From positions 682,001 to 746,000 of the forward strand of contig BCHX01000009.1 of the NCBI GenBank assembly GCA_001599755.1: a DNA stretch of 64,000 nt, given 5' to 3'. The stretch is from Gliomastix tumulicola (lineage: Eukaryota > Ascomycota > Sordariomycetes > Hypocreales > Bionectriaceae). Of the stretch, positions 32,987-43,472 are shown piece by piece. The position numbers were made by a program, and so were the translations under genes. How positions within the stretch are numbered: the stretch's first letter is position 1; each line of letters starts with the position of its first letter. Below the pieces are notes generated by a model, which was not told where the DNA came from, made no database searches, and worked only from the letters and a program-made list of their open reading frames with translations.

Positions 32987-35518
32987 TCAGTCCTCCCATC
33001 CTTCCTCGCTTAGTTGTAGATCTAGAGGAGCAGTATTCAAAGTGTTGGCAAGCTCAAGCGCCGACTCCAATGGCCAGTCCCAAATGTTCCATTGTAGTTG
33101 GTCAAGCTCCAGAGGCGCCTGCACATCCGAGAAGACCTTCATCCGGAGCAAGTCTAGCACTTCTGCGCACTGTCTCACATGATCCCCAACATCATCAGTA
33201 TGTGAGTGAAGACGGCGTAGACCATCAACACATGAGAACAAGAGCGCCTCATCACCACCATCTTGTGAGACGGGGTAGCCTTTTAGCCTAGAGAAGATGA
33301 CTGTGAGACCAGCTTGCCACAACATGTGCACTCCATTAGGGAACAGGAGCAGAGCAATGAAGGTCTCTGGCCATGGTATCGCGTGTGGCTCTGGCCTGAG
33401 TCCGGAGCTCAGATAGTCCGCGGCACCTTTCAAGCCGGTGAGACCTGCGGCGAGCAGCCGGATCAAATTCGCGGACGCTTGCCCACAGATGCGTAGGGAT
33501 GCTTCGTATTGTGGATGGGCGGCTGTGAAGGATAATGCAGGCCGATGAACGTGTATCGTTGCCACATTATACGACAGCTTGAGATAAAGCATCGGCAGGG
33601 CCTGTTCTGCGGCTTCCGAGTCCACCATCCCATCGACGAATTCAGTCTCGGCGAGTACAGTCTCATTCGCTCCAGCCCACGCATCCAGCTCAAGCTGCAG
33701 ACGCCCGATCTTAGCCACACCGCCCCGTCGCAGGGTCGTCGTGTAGAGCTCTTCAAGGGTGGTTCCGACGATCCGAGCAAGCTTGAACAGGCGAAGGGCA
33801 GTGTCCACCTGAGACGTTTCCCCTGGAAGTGGAAATTGCACGTGCGTGCGAGATAATAGTTCGTGATCGACATTCATCTGTATGTTTCCCGTGATGAGAA
33901 CATGGTCGCAAGAGAGTCTACGGTTCGGACTAGGCACTCACAGGGAAGTCCGTGTCCACATCTCGGTTACGAATCAGGCGAGGCATCCCGTGATAGGCAC
34001 TTCCGAACCTAGTAGAAATGATGAGTAGGTTTCTGGAGTATGAGGGGGGTGTAGTCAGTAGCAGTACATACGCATCGAGAGAGTACTGGCACCACCAAGC
34101 ACGTCTTCTCAGCTCTGTTTCCAGCGGATCGAACTTGAAGCGAAGCGAGTGCCGGTGAAGACCCAGCGTCTGGGCCAATCGAGTTGCTACACCCGACAAA
34201 TGTGAAGCTCTGGAATACCTATTGGAGAGTTGGAGGTATATCTGGGCCAGGACAAGACTCTGCAGGCTCTGTAAGCAGGATTGGTCTATGACATAATCCT
34301 GCAGAGTCGCCGATATTCTGTAGTAGTTCTCAGACAGGCAGAGGAAGTGATGATGTGGAAGGGTACAACTTCCTGCCTGACCGACCAAACCAAGGGCTAG
34401 TAAAATGAGTACTTGATGGAGTAACAAGACGTCTGAGGTGCTTGCCACAATTCCACTCTCGAGTAGCCTGGCAGCGGCGGCCTCCATTGATGGTTTGTGA
34501 ACAATAGGATATAATGGCGTCCAACGATCTATAGTTGAAGCAACAATATCCAGCGTCTCGTGAGGCAGCTGTGGGAGAATATCGGAGACGCCTGGCGGGG
34601 ATGTGATGCTTTGTGACGATCCCCAAAGGCTGTGCAGGTACAAGCTGTACGCACTGCTAGGCAGCGCGTCTCTGTGCATGTGGAGCATCTGCAACTGCTG
34701 TTCTGTCTGGCTTATGAAATGTACTCCAGTAGTCGAGCCACCAAACATGACGGCGTGCTGGTCATCAGTAACGAGGCGGCCCATGTGGCCAATAACGGGT
34801 TCTTTGGCCGTGGTCATGGGCTGTTCCCATTCACGGCCCCCGGTTCCCCTGTCCATCTGAAGCGTAGAGCCCGACAGTGATGGGAGTGGGAGCTCCTGGC
34901 TTGTGCTCTGTAGAGCTGTGGAAGGAGACGGTAAGGCGACATGGTGAGGGGTAGACCTGTTCGCGTCGAGGACTCTGCCGTCCTGAACGGATGGAGGTGT
35001 TGCGGATGACTGTGAAGGGCACTGATCATATCTTTCCTTTTCGTAATGGCTAAATAAGTCCAGACATTAATTCGATCAGTCACAGTAAGACAGACTTATA
35101 AGAGAGAGCCATATAGTCAGATGGCAAGGGAGTGGAAACATACCTCTTCCGCTTTCTGTTTCTCTTCAAGCTGGCGGAAGTGACACAGACAACGCGTGCC
35201 TGGAGGCACGGGAAGCACTACCACCTGGTTCAGCAATGGCCAGAGGCTAGGGAGCAAAGAAGATGGACAGTGGCATACATCGTCATTCTCACCGTGGCAG
35301 CGGATCTTCCGTCTACGAAATGGGGATGGTCAGTCGAGAAGGACGATGTGAGAACGCATCTAGGATGAAGTAAGTAGTAGCATACCGCCGACATCGATCA
35401 CTACAACATTCCGTTAGACATGGAAGGGATTGTTCCGGACTAAGGGAGCGCACCAAACCTGCCCAGGGATCCTTTTATTTGGAGAACCTAGGTCGTCGCT
35501 GGGAACTGAGCGAGACAT
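32987..35518 (-). CDS. Zn2Cys6 transcription factor, seven exons including a 15-nt micro-exon
   Basis: Proposed exons: 35518-35454, 35400-35386, 35312-35279, 35217-35144, 35049-34072, 34008-33942 and 33877-32987, giving 707 residues. The joins rebuild a perfect zinc cluster from four exons: Cys22, 25, 32, 39, 42 and 49 (QVCDRCRRRKIRCHG then ENDDCFPC), followed by a basic stretch (LKRNRKRKR). Each intron has an AG acceptor; most have a clear branch site. The first donor, GTGCGC, is weak. The intron 34071-34009 is 63 nt without a stop, so it would go unnoticed in a plain ORF; removing it gives the conserved YSLDAFGSAYHGMPRLI. The fungal_trans domain (SLYLHSLWGSSQS to RNRDVDTDFPMNVD) is the usual middle homology region. 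The location beside GH79 and a secreted peptidase suggests control of extracellular enzymes, but nothing proves it. Confidence 0.75.
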
Positions 35519-35961
35519 TTTTGGAGTGTGGGATCAAGAGGAGAGTTTTAGGTCAAACTGCCCGAATCCCGTTCAAAGCAGTTACAGGGGTCAAATACCC
35601 CGCTATCAAACACAACTAGTGATACCTACGAGAAATGTTAGCGTGCTGACAGAGCAGTCGATTCTGTTGGAGAGACCAGCCTGAAGTAGTTGCTTTCGCT
35701 CGTATCAGGACAATACTCCTACAAAAATCGAGAACTGTGAGCGACAATAGTCTTTCATCTTTTCTCATAAGGCATTTTTTCCCTTACACATCTAAAAGAT
35801 TTCCCTTGCATATTGAGAGCAAATGCCAGGCGTTTCTTCGTTCCTGAATGAGCATCTCTGTAGGGTAGGTATCAAGTGACAGAGCCAGATGGTGCCAAAT
35901 GACATCACTCGCCGAAGGACAAAGACCCTTTTATTGAATATTGCTTAAGTCGTTATGCCCT

Positions 35962-36027
35962 CTATTCCGCTATCCCGCTATTCCGCGTGCACATCAACCA
36001 AGCTCCACTAGTTATCCCGCTATCCCG
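35962..36027. repeat. CTATYCCG octamer direct repeats (3 + 2 copies)
   Basis: Three abutting octamers (35962-35985) are followed by a 26-base spacer and two more (36012-36027, the first beginning TT instead of CT). They stop five bases short of the palindromic element, so they may be subterminal repeats of the same small transposon. Confidence 0.7.
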
Positions 36028-36031
36028 TCAC

Positions 36032-36106
36032 GCGGCCGAATAAATACTTGAGTTATGGGGCCATACAATTTGGGTGTGTATTTGTCTCAAGTATTTATTC
36101 GTCCGC
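36032..36106. mobile_element. Palindromic element, possible MITE remnant
   Basis: Two 21-base arms (36032-36052 and 36086-36106) are reverse complements with a single mismatch, separated by 33 bases. A diverged copy of the same stretch occurs at 23510-23585. Inverted ends, small size and dispersal suggest a non-autonomous DNA transposon fragment; no target-site duplication could be recognised with confidence. A regulatory hairpin in the divergent promoter is the alternative. Confidence 0.5.
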
Positions 36107-36329
36107 TTGCCCGTCTCTGTGCCTGGCAATATTCGGGCGTACCTCACAAGCAGCGGCATTGTGTTGAGTACCATAGAATTCGGAATAAATATCCCTACTA
36201 CTGTGAAGCTCCGTTTCCGCGTTCCCATGATATGAAAAGGTCATTCAACCTCAGCGTGCCGTTGGTTCTGATATTTCCTGGACAGGTTCACTTTTCTATC
36301 AAGGAGCAACGGGTGCACTCGCCTTCACC

Positions 36330-37846
36330 ATGTCAGCTGCTACGGTTTTTGATACAACACTCTTCCGGGACACCTTTGGCACCCACGAGATACGCGAGTG
36401 TTTCTCCGAACGCTCATATGTGTCGAATCTCATAGACGCGGAGTGCGCACTTGCACAAGCAGAGGAAGACGAAGGAGTCATACCACAGGGAACGGCTGCG
36501 GTCATCCGAGAGCACTGCGATGTGTCCAAGATTGACTGGCCACTGTTGGCTCAGAAAGCCGAGGTAGTCGGCTATCCGATTCTCGGCCTCGTCGAGCAGA
36601 TGGCTTCCTGGGTTCCCCAGAAAGAGTGTGAGTTCTACTGCTCGGGATTTCTATCCCACCTTCACGGTCTGACTGACACTTCTTAAAGCTGGCTACATAC
36701 ACTGGGGAGCAACAACACAAGACATCATGGACATTGCATCGCAGATCCAACTCAAAAAGGGTCTTATCATCGTTGAAGCTCTTTTAGACGACCTAGTCAA
36801 AGTCCTCACGTCCATGGCAGCCAAATACCGTGACATCCCCATGGCAGGGAGGACTCATTTGCAGCACGCCCTGCCAATTACCTTCGGGTATAAGTGTGGC
36901 GTCTGGCTGGCTGGACTGAGACGTCATGTCGAGCGTCTTGAGCAAATCAAGAAACGCTGCCTTCTGGTGCAGTTTGGCGGTGCTGCCGGCACCTTGGCCT
37001 CACTTGGGCCCTCGGAGAGCGGAATCAGAGTGAGAAAAAGGCTGGCTGAAATTCTAGGCCTCAAGGATCCGATTATTACGTGGCACGTCGCGAGAGACAC
37101 TGTCGCAGAGGTTGTGAACTTCCTGGCACTGATCGGGGGCTCCCTCGGGAAGATCGCACTGGATATCATGCTCATGTCTTCCAATGAGCTCAACGAGGTC
37201 CTATGCACCGGTTCATCTACATGAGGCGAAGTGAATGCTAACTGACATACGATAGGTCGCGGAGCCCTTTGTACCTCACCGCGGTGCGTCGTCCACCATG
37301 CCGCAGAAGAGGAATCCTATCTCGAGCGAGATCATTCTTGCCCAGTCCAAGATCCTCCGCGCGCAAGCTGGTCTTGTTCTGGACGGAATGGTGTCAGACT
37401 TTGAGCGTGCGTCTGGGCCGTGGCATCTTGAGTGGGCAGCGGTACCTGTGGCCTTTATTTCAGCTGTCGGGTCTCTGCATCAAACCAACTTTGCTCTTGC
37501 TGGGCTCCAGGTCAACCAAAGCGCCATGAAAGCGAATTTGGAGTCAACAAAGGGGCTCATCGTGGCGGAGGCGGTCATGATGGAGTTGGCAAAATTTGTC
37601 GGGAGACAGGAAGCTCATGGGATTGTGTATGGGGCCTGTGTCGCAGCACTGGATAGGGGGGCGGCACTGGCAGAAACATTGAAAGAGATTCCAGAGGTCA
37701 TTGAGAATCTTGACGATAAGAAGCTTGCCTCATTGTGCGATCCATCGCAGTATCTTGGCTGCTGCCGTTTGATGGTCGATGAGCTGCTAGCTTCCACGGG
37801 ACCTGAGAAGGCACAGGTTCTGAATGGGAAAGCCCAAAGCAAGTGA
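36330..37846 (+). CDS. Fumarase/adenylosuccinate-lyase superfamily enzyme (PcaB-like)
   Basis: Exons 36330-36627, 36689-37197 and 37256-37846 give 465 residues. The first intron is GTGAGT...TTAAAG; the second is 58 nt with an unusual GTCCTA donor but a good GCTAAC branch and GATAG acceptor, and the join restores NELNEVAEPF. Superfamily landmarks: SGYIHWGATTQD, AGRTHLQHALPITFGYK, and the signature SSTMPQKRNP. The sequence is closest in feel to bacterial 3-carboxy-cis,cis-muconate cycloisomerase and adenylosuccinate lyase. Fungi use an unrelated beta-propeller muconate enzyme, so the true substrate here is uncertain; beta-elimination or its reverse on a carboxylate is the safe statement. A cytosolic homotetramer is expected from the family. 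Confidence 0.8.
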
Positions 37847-37955
37847 TAAACATGGGCTGGTTCCGAATGGATTTCCAAATGGGATTCATTAAGGCTGAGC
37901 TAACAAGATAGACATACCATACTCATTGCACGCAGCCTATTTAATCCATAGCCGC

Positions 37956-38867
37956 TTAACTGTTCACAACATCGGCCACCACCTTTTCGTAGTCTTCATC
38001 TTCAAAGCCCAGGAGGTCCATGGCAAATTCGTCCCGCTGTGTCCAGTCGGCGTAGAGGGTTCCTATGGCAAACACCAGGTCTTCGTTGGCCATAAAATCT
38101 CCAGCATCTGCCTTGGCCCTGCGCTCATTGATGAACTCTCCGGAGTCGTAGTCGTTCACCGTCCACTTGGTCCCAGTAGCCTTCTCGAGAGCCTGCACGA
38201 GTTGTAGCTGAGAAATGCAGAAGCTCTGGATGAAGAGAGTCTTGTTGCGAACAGCTTCGTCGCCATGAAGCTTCAAGATCCGCACCACGGCCTCTGCGAC
38301 TCGCGTCAGCGTCGTAGCCGAGGCTCTGTGCTTGCCGCCGTCGAGGATATCGATTGTGTGCTTGGCCAGGTCGGCGCGGTACAGATGTTCCTTCAAGCTC
38401 CATTCGAAGAAATGCCCGCACACGATGCCCGTCCACGTGAAATTCGGGTTTTCCTCTGCGAGCTTCTGCACGCGCCGGCTGACGGTAAGCTTGCTGCGGT
38501 ATAGCTTGACAAGCTCCTGGGCTGGGGCACTCTCGGCATCCACGCTGCCGAAATCGGCGGGCATAACGTGCTTCACCCCCACGGCGGCAGCGGCCTCAAC
38601 GAGCCATAGGTGGGCGTCGAGATCGCGAAGAGGAAATGCGAGAATGAGTGAGTCTTGGCCCTGCAGGGCATTGACCAGAGAGTCGTGGGTGAAGCCGTCG
38701 TCGACTGTGAGGACCTTGACCTGAGAAGAGGGGTAGCTGGGCTTGGATGACGAGCTCGCGCGCTGTATGATGCTGACATTGAACAGGCCACTTGCGACGA
38801 GGCCCGAGACAATTTGGCTTCCAAGAGTTCCGTTTGCGCCGACGACGGCGACTGTTTTGATTGCCAT
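37956..38867 (-). CDS. NmrA-like / isoflavone-reductase-like NAD(P)-dependent oxidoreductase
   Basis: 303 residues from the ATG at 38867, just before the Rossmann motif VAVVGANGTLGSQIV; in-frame ATGs at 38948 and 38975 would add Pro/Ser-rich sequence unlike the family. HVMPADFGSVDAESAPAQELVKLYRSK is the usual second block, with the Lys of the xxxYxxK-like region, and the C-terminal half is the variable substrate domain. Members reduce phenolic or quinone-like substrates or act as redox sensors; no substrate can be assigned. It converges on the lyase-superfamily gene with 109 bases between stops. Intronless. Confidence 0.75.
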   Translation of the reverse strand: MAIKTVAVVGANGTLGSQIVSGLVASGLFNVSIIQRASSSSKPSYPSSQVKVLTVDDGFTHDSLVNALQGQDSLILAFPLRDLDAHLWLVEAAAAVGVKHVMPADFGSVDAESAPAQELVKLYRSKLTVSRRVQKLAEENPNFTWTGIVCGHFFEWSLKEHLYRADLAKHTIDILDGGKHRASATTLTRVAEAVVRILKLHGDEAVRNKTLFIQSFCISQLQLVQALEKATGTKWTVNDYDSGEFINERRAKADAGDFMANEDLVFAIGTLYADWTQRDEFAMDLLGFEDEDYEKVVADVVNS

Positions 38868-39616
38868 GGCGCTGGTGTTGTCCCGTGGTCGTGGGAGGGA
38901 ATTCGGATGATCTTGCTCTGGTGCTTGTGAGGTGCTGCTGTGAATCATCGTGTTATCCTCCAAACTGCGGGTCACACCACAAAAGACCCATTCCTATCTT
39001 CGATAAGCCTATTAGATGACGAGAAGCACAGCAGCCTTGGCGCACAGTCAGGGAGGGGCTCCAGTGCACAAGCACAAGCCCATCTAAATCGCTGGTTGAT
39101 CATCTTGTCCTGTGAGATAAGATGGATGCAGCGTTATCTGACGACAATTTCATGAATACTGCGCTCAATGAGGCTATTAGGGGATGTAGCGAGTTATTGA
39201 GCTGCCAAAATAGACGAGTGACCGGCGACGTTGCGTCTTCAAGACTGCGTGACCAAGGTCTTAAAATTCAAGACCTGAACCTGGATGCATTTTCGGCTTT
39301 GAAGGGATGACAGACTAGATTAATGATGCAGAGTGTGTTAGTAGCGTTCCATTTTGCGATATGCACAGAGGTATCTTGCTGCCACAAAGTCGTGCTGCAG
39401 CCAAGACAGCCCAGCTTCACTCCGATTCGACTACCCAGATGGTACAGCTTTTGCTCAACGCCTTGGATATGGGCTGTGGGATTCCACATACTACAGGCTA
39501 CAGGTTTTATGCGCACTCTTCTCCAAGATGGACAGAAATTATTAGAACAGTAATCGCCTGAGTTCCATGCGGTTCGAGACCCTCAAGTCTGGACAAAAGG
39601 AAGACACGTATCATTA

Positions 39617-39631
39617 GGCTAAAAGGCTAAA
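39617..39631 (+). promoter_or_regulatory. Tandem XlnR/Xyr1-type sites
   Basis: Two GGCTAAA words separated by one base, 365-379 bases upstream of the CE3-like esterase ATG. GGCTAAA/GGCTAA is the binding word of the xylanolytic activator XlnR/Xyr1. A tandem pair is far less likely by chance than single copies. Function is inferred. Confidence 0.5.
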
Positions 39632-39902
39632 CGTGCCATGCTCTCCCTCCGCTTGCCGAAAGTGTGTGATCACTTGACTCCGCTAGAGGCATCAGATTCG
39701 CGCGGCTAGAGCAAGAGCCACTGGTGAGCTCTCGATGCAGTATTTGTACTCAAGCACTCGAGAATTCGATTTCGATATTTGACCGGCTTCGCGGATAATC
39801 GAGGTTCACAATGCACAGGACCAGGGTGGTTCCTCGGTTTTTGTCTTAGACTCATTGCATCCTTCGGAGAGAAGGCCTCCGCGACGACGATATGCGTAGC
39901 AG

Positions 39903-39910
39903 TATAAATA
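39903..39910 (+). promoter_or_regulatory. TATA box of CE3-like esterase gene
   Basis: TATAAATA, 86 bases upstream of the cleanest signal-peptide start at 39996. Confidence 0.65.
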
Positions 39911-39995
39911 ATCTCACGTAGTCGGGGTCATGCCTCTGATACGAATACATTCAGGCCACTTATCATTGATACCCGCGCAAGGAAACTGGGGCAAG

Positions 39996-40961
39996 ATGAA
40001 GTTCTCAACACTGCTGCTAGGGACCGGCCTTCTGGCTGGTAACGCCGCCCAGGCAGTCAAAGTCAGTAAGTGCAACAGCCATACGCACGACGTTAAGCTC
40101 AACCCGTAGCCTAACCTTGGCATGCAGTGCTCCTTGGCGACTCGATCACTGAAATCAGCTGCTGGAGAACGCTGGTCTGGAATCAGATCACCTCTGCCGG
40201 CTTGGCCAGCAATGTTGACTTCGTCGGCACCATGAGCAATCTCCAGAGCAAGTGCACAAGGCCTGCAAACTTTGATCCGAATCACGAAGGACACTCTGGC
40301 TGGCAGGCGTACGACATTGCCAGAAACAACATCGTTGGCTGGGTTCAAAACACGAAACCCGACGTTGTCCAGTTCATGCTCGGCACTAACGATGCTGTGA
40401 GCGGTGGACGGAGTGTTCAGACGATCCTCGACGCGTACACAACGATGCTCAACGCCATGCGTGCTGCGAATCCGAACGTTAAAGTGATTGTACGTCCATT
40501 GAGAGTGCTGGCCTCTGGAACATGATCTAATCAGCGAGCTGCAGGTTGACAAACTTATTCCAACCCGTTATAACGACGCCACCATCGAAGCTCTCAACTC
40601 CGCTATCCCAGGCTGGGTCCAGCAACGTACCACTGCGCAATCACCTATTGTTGTGGCTGACTGCTCACGCGCAGCGGGGTTTACCGATGCCATGTTTGAA
40701 GATGCCCTCCATCCAAATCTGCAGGGAGATCAGTTCATGGCGGGAAAGATTGGTCCTCCGCTCATTCAGTTTATCAAAGACGTTCAGGGAGGCGGCGGCA
40801 CTAATCCTCCCCTGACTACCACTTCCAGCACTCCGCAGCCTACTGGAGGACCATGTGCCGCTCTCTGGGGCCAGTGTGGCGGACAAGGCTGGACGGGACC
40901 GACATGCTGCTCTCAGGGTACCTGCAAGGTATCGAACCAGTGGTATTCGCAATGTGTGTAG
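39996..40961 (+). CDS. CE3-like SGNH esterase with C-terminal CBM1, secreted
   Basis: Exons 39996-40065, 40128-40489 and 40545-40961 (donors GTAAGT and GTACGT; acceptors GCAG) give 282 residues. A signal peptide (about 1-20, ending NAAQA) is followed directly by the SGNH block I VMLLGDSITEISCWR with the catalytic Ser29. Block III is FMLGTNDAV and block V is DALHPN with the Asp/His pair. A Thr/Ser/Pro linker leads to a fungal cellulose-binding module of about 35 residues with conserved Cys and aromatic positions (LWGQCGGQGWTGPTCC ... NQWYSQCV). The GDSITE-x-x-x-WR block is typical of CE3 acetylxylan esterases, so the protein probably deacetylates xylan while bound to cellulose. Related SGNH esterases with other acyl substrates cannot be excluded. 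Confidence 0.85.
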
Positions 40962-41244
40962 ATATTTGGTTGAAAATTCATCATATATTGAGTCACTTTC
41001 GAGGTCACTGGCGCTCTAATTCAAAGTCAAGGAGCCGAAGATTTGTTGCTATCAGCTCGATGAGAATACCGATGTATAGATGCTAGGTGATGGCTCCTAA
41101 GCGACCCTTCATAGCACTGATTAGTGAGTTTTACTGTGACACTGTTAAACGATGAAAGGGTGCATCAAAGTGAAAGAACAAACGAGCGGTCATACACCTC
41201 AAGACTCGAGCTAACCTGCTGACTTCCCTAGCCGCATTGACCCT

Positions 41245-43472
41245 TCAAGCGGCAGCCTTCTCGACAAGCATCGCATCTCTCCTCTTGACTTCATCTTTGG
41301 TGATCACAGCACGCTGGTTGTTCTTCTTGCTCCTGTCCGTGCTGACGGTACAAGCCGCTGCGACTGTGGCGAGCACTCCAAAGGCAATCGCCACCAAGTA
41401 AACGAGCCTGAACCCTTGAACGTACGAATCTCTCGCAGCTTCTATGGCTTGATCAACTAGCTCCGGCGTTGCGCCTGACACGGCCTCGTATGCCGCTCGA
41501 GTGTTTTTGGCCGCTGCAGCAATGAGCTGCTGAAGCAAGCTATCCGTGACCTCCATCCCTGAGGCCTCTATGGCACCAGTCATACGGGAGGGAAGTGCCT
41601 CGCTGAATCGATTGGAGTAGATGGCAGTGTAAATAGCCGTTGCCACAGCGCCGCCGAAGAGTCGGAATGTACCGGCAAGGCCGACTGCGATGCCCCTGAG
41701 GAGTATCACTGTTAGCCAAAGTCGCACGAGGGAGGGTATCTGCGTCTCAACTGCTGGCCCGCCCAGGCCAAGTTTACGCGATAGGCCTTCACTCACAGAT
41801 CTGTTTGGTCATCGAGTCCGAAGGACAGCATAGTGAACGATAGCAGCTGAGGCGGGGTGATAGTAGTGGCGGCAAGGACGACGGTAATGATGGCTTGGGT
41901 TTTAGATTCAGCCGTCACGGAGGCCATGGAGCCAATAAGCGCGGTCTGAACCACGGTGAATCCCACGAGCTGCCACTTCTCATGGTGAAGGCGGGGGCAG
42001 ATGAAGCATGTGATGAGCCCGGCCACTGTAAGTCGGGATGGGAAGTCAGCAAGCATCAGCAATGAATCGATCAGTCTTGTAAGTGAGTGGTAGAGAGTGA
42101 GAACATACGCCAGGTACCGCACGAAAAGATGATTGCATACACGCCGCGCATCACTGTGGCGCCTTCTGGAATGAAGAAGGCCTGTGACTGGCGAGGCCAG
42201 AGGACATTCATGCTGTAATAGAGCATGCCGCCAACAAAGCAAACGACGATGACCATGTCGAATCTAAAAGCATAGTGCCATGGTTAGCCCTCAATCCCCA
42301 GAATATCGCCTGACCCAGGTGAGCGTTGGACAAGACGACATGTAACTTACTCTCGGACTCTCTTGAATAGCTTCGGAGGGAATAGGGGATATTGAAGATC
42401 GGCGTACGCACACCAGAAGCCCACGGCGATAAAGCAGCATCCGCCGACAATGATTGGTGCGAGGGTACCTGCGTGTGTCCATGGGTATGTGCGGCCGCCG
42501 AAGTTGACTCCAATGAGGAAGAGAGCACCTCCAGACAGGAAGAGAAACACCCCGACCCAGTCCATCTGCTTCACAAGCTGCCACCGTGTCTTCCCGTCCT
42601 CCCGATGCTTCATCTCAAAATCAGGTGGATTGTAAAAGAAGAAAAGAACGAGGAACGCGGCGCAGTGGAAGGAAAATAGATACCAGTACGCACCGCGCCA
42701 GCCAATGTCCTGGAAAGCGATGAAGCAGTATGCAATAACAGGACTGGAGAAGGCGATGGCAAGGCTGACATCCAGACCACCAACAGCGGCTATTCGGTGC
42801 CGGTTGGGGACAAGCTCCTGGACACAAGCATAGCAAAGCTCCTGAAACCCAGCGCCAACGCCAAAGAGAGCACCAGAGGCGATCATCTGGTTGATGGAGC
42901 GGCCGTTGGCACCGACAAGCGCTCCACATATCGAGATGATGGCGCCTGTCATCATGAAATAGCGACGCCCAAAGATGTCTGACAGGCGGCCGCCAATCGA
43001 GACAATCATCGAAGCCCCAAAGGTCCAGTTGAGGGTGATCCAAGTCGAGTTGGGGTCTGGGCCTAGCTCGGCGTTGATCATGGGCAGAGTGGTAGCTGGG
43101 ATCAACATGGACCTGTTGTTTGGATCGACGTCCTCGTCAGAAGCCATTGAAGGACAAATAAACTGTCATATACGTAGACTGGTGTGTACTCACATGATGT
43201 AGGCGTTTATCTGACCGCACATGGCCTGAGGAACCCGGTCAGTAGTGTTTTCAGCTGCTGGGTGCTTGGCATGTCCGAAGGTACGAGAAGCCTACAATAT
43301 AAGCCATAATGATCTCTTTGTTGAGCTTGCCTGAGTCCGGATCTTCGTCGGCCGTGGGCGTGACGGAAATATCAGCATTCTCCATCTCTTGGAGGCGAGT
43401 CTCCTTCTCAATTGTGTCTGTCTGATACAGGCCAGACGCCGACGCCTGCGGCTGGAACTCGGTGATAGCCAT
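41245..43472 (-). CDS. MFS transporter, TRI12-like (14-TM drug:H+ antiporter type)
   Basis: Six exons: 43472-43296, 43225-43194, 43112-42351, 42263-42109, 42025-41797 and 41695-41245, giving 601 residues. All introns have GT...AG ends and good branch sites. The joins restore GQINAYIMSMLIPATTLPMI at the start of the membrane part. ITLNWTFGASMIVSIGGRLSDIFGRRYFMM is the motif-A region (GRLSDIFGRR). The hydrophobic profile fits 14 membrane segments, with a long hydrophilic N-terminus (about 60 residues) and a basic C-tail. Sequence feel is of the fungal TRI12/siderophore-transporter branch, whose members export metabolites or import chelates. The cargo is unknown. It is divergent from an NmrA-type reductase with 657 bases between. 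Confidence 0.8.

Larger units (their letters stand above)
35519..36329. other. Divergent intergenic region with palindromic repeat element
   Basis: 811 bases between the divergent starts of the seven-exon regulator and the lyase-superfamily gene. It holds CTATYCCG octamer repeats (35962-36027) and a long inverted repeat (36032-36106). No gene seen. Confidence 0.65.
38868..39995. promoter_or_regulatory. Divergent promoter region of the reductase and CE3-like esterase
   Basis: 1.1 kb. It contains two GGCTAAA words in direct tandem (39617-39631) and a TATAAATA box (39903-39910) facing the esterase. A 62-codon frame at 39122-39310 has ordinary composition but no recognisable feature and is not annotated as a gene. 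Confidence 0.6.

Noticed and set aside
33275..35054. Further GGCTAAA/TTTAGCC words inside the Zn2Cys6 gene (near 33280 and 35048)
   Set aside because: They fall in coding or intron sequence; their number matches chance for a 7-mer on two strands of 64 kb.
39122..39545. Two short plus-strand ORFs (about 62 codons each) before the esterase
   Set aside because: Ordinary composition but no motif, no splice support, and they lie in a promoter with TATA and GGCTAAA elements.
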